Source: Litsea cubeba (lineage: Eukaryota; Streptophyta; Magnoliopsida; Laurales; Lauraceae). From it: a stretch of DNA of 64,000 nucleotides. Below the pieces are notes generated by a model. That model was not told the DNA's origin. It worked only from the letters and a program-made list of their open reading frames with translations, and ran no database searches. The position numbers were made by a program, and so were the translations under genes. Positions 57,901 to 64,000 of the stretch are shown here, in pieces. Position 1 is the stretch's first letter; each line of letters starts with the position of its first letter. Location of the stretch: assembly GCA_012931725.1 (NCBI GenBank), contig CM022948.1, forward strand, positions 62,250,962-62,314,961, read 5' to 3'.

Positions 57901-60900
57901 GCACACACACTTCCCATGCATCATGCTCCTCGCAGTTTCTACCAGATGTTGGTTCTTCCTCTCCGCCACTCCATTTTGTTGTGGAGTATATGGACAGGTT
58001 AGTTGTCGTCGGATGCCGGCCCTTTTCAAATATGTAGAGAATTCATTTGATGTATATTCTCCTCCATTGTCGGTGCGCAAGCATCGAATCTTTCGACCAA
58101 GTTCACCTTGTACTCTATTTCGAAACTCCTGAAATTTCTGGAATACTTCTGACTTTTCCTTGATGAAGTACACCCATACATACATTGAGTAATCGTCAAT
58201 AAAGGTGACCATATATCTTAAACCGCTGATTGATTGTGGTTTCACCGGGCCAAATACATCTGAGTGGATTATCTCCAAAGACCTTTTAGCTTGATACTTG
58301 GATTCAGTGTATGGCTGTCGATGAGCTTTTCCTTACTGACAACCTACACACACTGTGTCTTTATGGATTTATAATTGTGGAAGTCCCTTCATCATGGACT
58401 TATCCATCATTACCTTCAGCCTATAATATCCCACATGCCCCAATCGAGCATGCCATAGATTAGCCGTCTCGCTCCGACGAGTTTTCTTTATGTAGGCTGA
58501 CTCAGCCGACATGACATAGACAGAATCTAATTTACGTCCTGTCATGATCGGATTCTCGAACATCTTTATACTTCGGTAGACTCTTACATCATCGGGACCG
58601 AATACAACGACGTTACCGGAAGATGTTAGTTGTGACACGGACAGGAGATTCTTTTTCATACCTGGCACTTGAAAAACTTGTTGTAGTCGAGCTTCCTTCT
58701 CACTGAACTTTGGTATGCATGTAGCTTCTCCAACGTGAGTAATTGGCAGATGTGCATTATTTGCCGTGACAACTACTTTGCCACCATCGTACTCAATTAG
58801 GCTTGAAAACTTTGATTTATCTCCCGTCATATGATTCGAACATCCTGAGTCAACGATCCAGTCCTGATCGTAATTAATGACTTCAGTTTCAGAGACTGAA
58901 GTGAGCGCTATTTCTTCATCAACTTTTGCGCCTTCATCAGACCTTCTTGAGGTACTACAACCCGCTATATCAGAACTCGATAGTCTAATGTCCTCGATGA
59001 TTTTCATAGATGCTTGGCAATCCCATTCTTCTTCGCTCTCACTTTGGTGACTTGCTGTGGTCACCACATTCCCTTTGCGGGTCTTCTTCATTGGCAATCT
59101 GCAGTCACGTGCAAAGTGGCCCTTCTTGCCACAGTTATAACACTCGAGGCTTCGGCGAGAGCTTGTCTGTCGTCGATCATCAGTGTTACCTTTTGGAGCT
59201 CCCCCTCGTTGGGAACTCTCCCTCCACCGATTAGCTTCAGTGGTCTCCTTCCTTCTTGGCTTCATCGCCGCTTTGCCATTTCGAGTGAAAAGCACATGTT
59301 CCTCGTCTTTCACTGTTACTCCAGCCATTTGTTTTGCTAGCGCTTCCTGATTTGCGAAAAGACTTTCTAACTCTACAAGAGACGGTTGAGTCGGCCATCC
59401 CTTAATGGCCGTCATGAACCCACTATATACGGGCTTCAATCCCCGTGTAATTATCCGTCTCATCCTAGCTTTGCTGACCCGCGAGTCCAGATCAAGCTGA
59501 GAGATCTCTTGACAAAGTGACTTTACTTTCATAAAATATTGACTAATAGTCAATGTACCTTGAGTGATAGATGCAAGCTCGTTCTCCAAAAACTGAAGCC
59601 GCACGTCATTTGTCTTGGAGAATAGTGTACCAACGTATCCCATGCCTTCTTCGGAGTGTCAGCATCTCGTATATGCTCTAACAACTCCTTCTGCATTGTG
59701 GTCCTTAAGATGAACATAGCCTTCCCAGCTTTGATTCGCCACTTACATAGTGCCTCCACATTATCATTAACTGGTGTTGTAGTGTCATTGCCGCCAACGA
59801 TCTCCCATAGGTCATGGCCTTGAAGATATGCCTCCACACACAGATGCCAATAATCATAATTGTGGTTGTTCAGCTTCTCAATCCCTCCAGTTGCATTCGC
59901 GAGATCGCCATCGTGATTAGTGGGATCCTCGTCGATCTCTATCACTAAGAAGCTCATTCCCCGACTGATCGGCTTCACAACGTCGCCTCGCCTTTAGCTG
60001 CTGCTCCCAATGGACGGACGGTCCCTGACCTTGCCTCGCACTGATACCACTTGTAGAGAAACCAAACTCCACAACTATGGTGGACCCAAGATTCAATGCA
60101 ACACACAACACACATATACAAAGAAAAACTCTCAATGTATTACACTCTGTAAACTACACACATTACACAACTGCACAATCACACTTCATCACTCACTAGA
60201 CACTTTGCACTAAGCACTGATGCTTGCACTCTACACACACTTGCACTCAAGACTTCTCTCTGTCTTTTCTTACACAATTCCTCACTTGCACACACACTCC
60301 CCAAGGCATCACTTGCTATCACTTCTGTCTGCTCTCAAGCATACCAAATGGTGCACCTCTCCCATATTTATAGTCTCCAAGGATCAATGGCGGTGGGAAC
60401 ATATGGTGATCAAATGGGCCACGTATCTTGTTTAGGACCACTTGTTGAGACGGTTTGAAGTGAGGCAGTTTGATGATGTCGGTTTGAAGGTGGGTTCTGG
60501 AGACTGCTAGAGTTGGGAGATGAGGCTGGATGATTTGAGAAGGCTTATAGAAAATGTTGATGTCAACATTTGCTTTGGGCAGGGGAAAAGACAGTATTGT
60601 CTAACAGTTAACCATACGAAAAGATCTAGAATAATAAGAGGGACTCAGGAGTCAGGAGGAAAACCAGGAGCAAGGAAGAAATAATCAAGAAAACATGAAG
60701 AGAGTAAGAAAGATCATCATTGGCCCAAGGGCATTATGATATCTTGGTTCTCCTCGCTCCTCCTTTTTTTAATAATTTTTTTTAACAGGAATATATATGG
60801 ATGAGGAACTTGATGACTGAGTAAGTTTGATACAAGTATTTTGAAGGGTTTAGTTTAGCGTTGAAGCAAAATGAATTTTAGGACTAAATAAACAATTGCT

Positions 60901-62296
60901 TCTCAGAGCATAAATATGTGTGTGTGTGTGTATGTGTATTTCCACTGAAAAAAAATGAGGGTCTTTATATAAAAGGAGAAATGACTGAACATAGGAGCAA
61001 GCGCATTCTAATACAGGCAAACAGAATTTGCATGTTGGGATCTCCTTTGGTCAAGTTATAACACATTGGATCAGCACATTCACTTATGGAGAATGACTGA
61101 GTTGATCAGCACTCATATTTAATTGATATTCCACACTGGATAGAAGTGATCAATTTCATACCTAGATAAAATATGAAATCATCATGTGATTGAAATGACT
61201 TCAATCTGAAAGTAAATAATGAATCCAATGGTGTATACAACCATTTCTCAAGAAAAGGATTGGTACATAAAGACATCACCAATCAAGGCAGACGATCTCC
61301 GGTGATTTTATTGTGGTGCTTACAACAATTCATGAATCAAAAGGTTTGTGAAACTGGAAATGAATCTGTATAGCTATCAATATCAGCATCATCATCCTTT
61401 TAGCTTATCCCATTAATCTTTAGTTGGTTTTGACTTTTGAGTGCTCTAATCAAGGGGCAGTCATATAGACTGATAAAAAAAAAAAATCATTGCTTACAAA
61501 CAGTTGTTTTTTTTTTTTTTTTTTTTTTTTTAACACCTGAAGTGGATGGCACATGAAACAATTCAAACCTTCAAGGCTATAATCTTAGAGAGGAAATCCT
61601 AGAATACTTACCCTGATTTAGGCTCTGCTCTCCAAGGCATTTAAACACTGCCAGGATCCAATTCACATCATCAATCCTGCTACTCATCAGAGACACCAAC
61701 ACCGCAAATCTACAAACATCGTCTTTGATTTTGTCAGACTCCTCACCATTGTGAAAAGATCCTCCTATTTCGTTCCATCTTCTCGAACAAGGAGCACAGG
61801 CAGAATTCTCATCTCCCTCAAGGCCCAAAAGTTTACAATCATCACCCAAACCCTTAAAGCTATTCCCCAACTTACCAATAACATCACTAACTGTAAAATC
61901 TGAACAACCTCCGCCACCATTAGTAAGCCTATCAATCCCACAATCCAAGACATCTTCATTGAAGTTCTTCATTACATCCAAGCAAAGCCTTTGTTCATTG
62001 GCATTCAAGAAAAGTTGACCAGTTTGGTGTGCCCTCTGCGCCAATGCATGAAGGTATTCCTCGAAAGATGCTCCACAGCAGTTTTTGGACAGAAACCCAC
62101 CCCAATTCCCTCCTTCACAACTAGAAATGTTAAAAGAGGATGAAGTCTGAAAGCTGAGGCTGCAAACAGGCTGAGGAGCCTGTGAATCAACAAATTCAAT
62201 GATGAAAATTACGATGACCAAGAAAATTATTAGGGAGGGAGGTGTCTTAAGCTTATTTCCATGCCAACTTTGGAAGTTTAAGATGGTTTTAGCCAT
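48930..62296 (-). CDS. Receptor-like kinase with SPARK-like ectodomain, eight coding exons
   Basis: Exons by eye: 62,296-61,612; 57,538-57,494; 57,338-57,228; 57,115-57,002; 55,928-55,710; 55,624-55,509; 49,878-49,619; 49,151-48,930. All have GT-AG borders and matching phases. Exon 1 gives a signal peptide (IIFLVIVIFIIEFVDS) and a Cys-rich SPARK-like ectodomain (KNCCGASFEEYLHALAQRAH). Exon 3 holds the transmembrane segment (LIGGLIVTAVVVFILAYIL). The kinase has GQGIAGKV, VAVKHI, HRDIKPTN and SDFGLSK, then DPEYQ and a C-terminal QQRPSMEQVV. About 590 aa. Exon 7 is 260 nt where 261 is needed: one base is missing in the GTFGY codons near 49,770. That would truncate the kinase, unless it is a sequence error. 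A plasma-membrane signalling role is inferred; the ligand is unknown. Intron 1 (4.1 kb) and intron 6 (5.6 kb) are large because of transposons. Confidence 0.85.
49879..51550. other. Kinase intron 6, 3' part, no element resolved
   Basis: A/T-rich intron DNA. An ORF at 50,773-51,012 on the + strand (reading YLQERGKLVAIKRKPSEI) matches nothing I know and is not proposed as a gene. Confidence 0.5.
51551..52330 (+). mobile_element. Probable solo copia LTR in kinase intron 6
   Basis: The block includes a cggtccgatcgatcgg-type stretch (two inverted copies near 51,610-51,700), a TATA box ctataaatag at 51,812-51,821 and a downstream leader typical of copia LTRs. A possible start is tgtggttgtg near 51,556. 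The ends and TSD could not be fixed. Confidence 0.45.
52817..52928. mobile_element. Foldback MITE, 112 bp, Mutator-type TSD
   Basis: The perfect 10-bp TSD taattatttg flanks it (52,807-52,816 and 52,929-52,938). Ends share tgatattgg...ctcc in inverted form. Two further palindromes inside (ttttgatgga ... tccatcaaaa, and ggagcgcctcc) make nearly the whole element self-complementary. Confidence 0.8.
53150..54080 (+). other. LTR-retrotransposon relics with PBS-like sites in kinase intron 6
   Basis: tggtattagagtc near 53,171 and ttggtatcagagcg near 54,062-54,075 resemble initiator-Met PBS sites, and the second directly follows an LTR-like end (ttcttttcagca). No gag-pol frame and no paired LTR were found. 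Confidence 0.4.
54167..54319. mobile_element. Foldback MITE, 153 bp, near-perfect 68-bp arms
   Basis: The left arm begins gggagatgctcctatgagag and the right arm is its inverted copy with a few changes; only about 17 bp separate the arms. The 9-bp flanks atttacata (54,158-54,166) and atttatata (54,320-54,328) differ by one base, fitting a Mutator-type TSD. It lies in kinase intron 6. Confidence 0.85.
54329..55508. other. Kinase intron 6, 5' part, no element resolved
   Basis: A/T-rich intron DNA with several ggtgggcccc-type words (about 54,890-55,190). No coding sequence or repeat end was recognised. Confidence 0.5.
55929..57001. other. Kinase intron 4, nothing recognised
   Basis: About 1.07 kb between exons 4 and 5 of the receptor kinase. 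No coding sequence or repeat structure was seen. Confidence 0.6.
57895..58278 (-). pseudogene. Partial integrase of the intron copia element
   Basis: The core begins IHSDVFGPVKPQSISGLRYM (first Asp) and includes RTDNGGEYTS (second Asp) and NGVAERKN (Glu), then ends a few residues later in LTR-derived codons (CVCK). Two in-frame stops lie between the pre-integrase domain and this part (58,366 and about 58,335). No RT follows. Confidence 0.85.
58369..59978 (-). pseudogene. gag: gag, protease and pre-integrase of the intron copia element
   Basis: The N-terminal part opens at 59,978 (LNNHNYDYWHLCVEAYLQG, the copia gag N-terminal and UBN2 type). A frame change near 59,640 leads to the second part. 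That has FLENELASITQGTLTISQYF, the zinc knuckle CYNCGKKGHFARDC, the protease motif WIVDSGCSNHMTG and the pre-integrase NLWHARLGHVGYYRL. It stops at 58,369 (TAA). The frameshift plus the stop would prevent a gag-pol product. Confidence 0.88.
60038..60049 (-). other. Primer-binding site of the intron copia element
   Basis: On the minus strand tggtatcagtgc lies 2 nt after the 5' LTR; it differs from the usual tggtatcagagc by one base. Confidence 0.8.
60612..61611. other. Kinase intron 1 upstream of the copia element
   Basis: About 1 kb of A/T-rich intron with a short (TG)n run near 60,918-60,936 and a T-run at about 61,507-61,530. No other feature recognised. Confidence 0.6.
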
Positions 62297-64000
62297 GAAA
62301 AAATGCTATGGGTATATCTCTTTCATGCCAATTTTGGAAAGGATATGCAATAAAATGGAATATGATGGGGGCAATGGTCTACTTCATCTCTAGCAAAAGG
62401 AATGGTGTAAAATAGGAGGAAATGATGATTTTATTCACTGTAGATGTTTTGGGTAGTGATACGTTTATTCAATTTCTGGAGGGTTAGAAAAGGAAAGGGA
62501 GCAACGGATGAATGGGAATAGGAGAGTCTGCTACAGCAAGGATATTTAGGCACTGGTTGACTATTTACCACCCCTTACAAAAGGATTTCAAACCTGAGGT
62601 CTTAAAATGGAACTGGGAAGTGGTTTCTGATTGTTCCTTGATATTCTTCTCAAAAGAGTCTGGTGACCAAACTACAATTTGGGTTCCTAGATATATGGTT
62701 ATAGATTAAATGAATTGCAGGTGTCTGCACTGAAGCAAGGAAAGGAAAATGAACTTATGGGCATTGGTTAAATTTCCAGGCTTCTGAGGATCAAATGAGA
62801 CTTTTGCAGAGGAATTGATTACAGTGAGTACTAGAAATATGATTATAAAACCCCCAAAGGTGGAGTGTTATTGAAACGCACAGAGATTGCAGGAATAGAA
62901 AAATGCTGTTGCAACAAGAAGGAAATAGAGTTCTGGGCAATGGACATTTTTTTGTCCTTCTTTGGAAAAAAAACAAAGATGGGAGAGAGATTGACAAGTA
63001 GTAATAACAGAGAATTTACAGTTGTGGGACTTGGAATTTATGATATGGTAATGAGTGAAAGGTGGATTTTGCAAAGGATGGAAGGGATTTTGTTGGGTTA
63101 TTTGAAAATGACATGATTAAAACAAGTGTTTTTTTTTTTTGGCTTTGGATCCATCGTCTTTGGAATTGGAAAGGATCAATGGCCGGCATATGCAATTAAA
63201 TGAGGAAGAACAAAACGCCTAGTGAACATTTGCATTGTCATTGGCGGATTTCTGAAGTGAGAATGCCGTTTTGTTTTGGATTTTGTACATTTGGATGTGT
63301 GTGGAGACCATTCTTCCCAGAAAAGAAGCCCAATAAAATACTTTAAGAACCTACTTGACTCGACCCACTAACTCAATGTGGCTCAGTAGGTACCTGAGTC
63401 GTGTGACAAACAAGTATTGAGTGAGTACTTTGCCAGACTTGCCCCCAAGTTACACTGCTCAGGGGCCTTCGGAGTCGAGTTCAATTTCCGAGTTCTTAAA
63501 CTACATGTTCAAATTAAGAGATGTAGGGTTGCAAATGGCTATCCAATTATTTGACTATTCAAAAGTCTAGTTCTGAATAAGTGCAGTGTGTACAAAAAAA
63601 TAGTTTTGGATGGAGATAATTCAGTACCAGATCTAGATGTGAGGACATTGGAAATGGAACACTGAGATCCGGATCCGGAATTTTCTTTGTTCCAACCCAA
63701 GGATCCCAATTTTTGATGATTATAATCCTCACATCAAAAATAAATATAAGTTTTGAGGGCATACATAAAAATTTGCTTAACTTTAATCATTTGCCTTTTA
63801 ATAGCTCCACTTGTGTTTTATTTTTAAACTTACTTTGAAGCATTTTTATCCAATCGTTACAATCTCTGCATCTTATTTTGGATCCGGATTCAGAAACCAA
63901 ATCTGTGTATTCGGTTGATTCCGAATATAGATCCGGGTCCGTGTCTATGAATCAGATTTGGGTCCAAATCCACCATGGTTCTACCCTGGATTCAACCCGT
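62297..64000. other. Upstream region of the receptor kinase, no gene recognised
   Basis: Contains the expected 5' UTR and promoter of the kinase; no convincing TATA box was fixed. From about 63,660 to the window end there are repeated ggatccggat-type words (63,668, 63,880, 63,935), perhaps an old repeat cut by the window edge. Short ORFs here match nothing. Confidence 0.4.

Larger units (their letters stand above)
57665..60606 (-). mobile_element. Internally deleted Ty1/copia element in kinase intron 1
   Basis: The perfect 5-bp TSD gttaa flanks it (57,660-57,664 and 60,607-60,611). The complete 5' LTR is 60,052-60,606 (555 bp). The 3' LTR is only the last ~252 bp (57,665-~57,916), matching the 5' LTR with about five differences. 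The integrase frame runs straight into this partial LTR, so the rest of integrase, all of RT and RNase H, and the first half of the 3' LTR are gone. It has the same orientation as the kinase gene. Confidence 0.93.

Overview
This is nuclear DNA of a flowering plant. Three things point there: GT-AG introns, two typical plant genes (a U-box/ARM E3 ligase and a receptor-like kinase), and abundant plant Ty3 (Tat-type), Ty1/copia, TRIM, hAT and Mutator-like transposons. I cannot name the species. No bacterial, organellar or CRISPR features are visible.

Layout. (1) 1-~12,990: a decayed Ty3/gypsy Tat-type element on the + strand, cut by the window start. It has gag, protease, G-patch, RT, two RNase H domains and integrase, then tandem repeats and an antisense plant-mobile-domain (PMD) gene. 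(2) 13,628-14,373: a TRIM element in LTR-int-LTR-int-LTR tandem form. (3) 15,202-17,532: a 2.3-kb solo LTR with TSD tggat. (4) 18,091-32,867: a ~3-kb solo LTR split by a complete 11.8-kb Tat-type element (19,364-31,153, - strand, TSD gtgat). That element is itself split by a 630-bp hAT element (27,781-28,410). (5) 33,722-42,147: a very old copia element. Its 5' LTR holds a 3.55-kb Mutator-like element (33,810-37,360) with an Ulp1-like protease exon and a VPS28 gene fragment, and a 920-bp hAT element (37,579-38,498). (6) 45,244-47,298: an intact intronless PUB18/19-type U-box E3 ligase gene, + strand. (7) 48,930-62,296: a receptor-like kinase gene, - strand, with eight coding exons. Its introns hold two foldback MITEs, LTR remnants and a deleted copia element (57,665-60,606). 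A hAT MITE lies just past its stop codon. (8) 62,297-64,000: upstream DNA with no gene recognised.

Only the E3 ligase and the kinase look like host genes. They are convergent, with about 1.6 kb between their stop codons. The kinase carries one apparent 1-nt deletion in the activation segment, which is either a sequencing error or an inactivating mutation. The rest is a nested transposon landscape whose order can be read from target-site duplications. Both Tat elements have two RNase H domains and an antisense gene between pol and the 3' end, but the two antisense genes are of different families. Coordinates of exons, LTRs and TSDs were read by eye; family calls rest on motif recognition and not on database searches.
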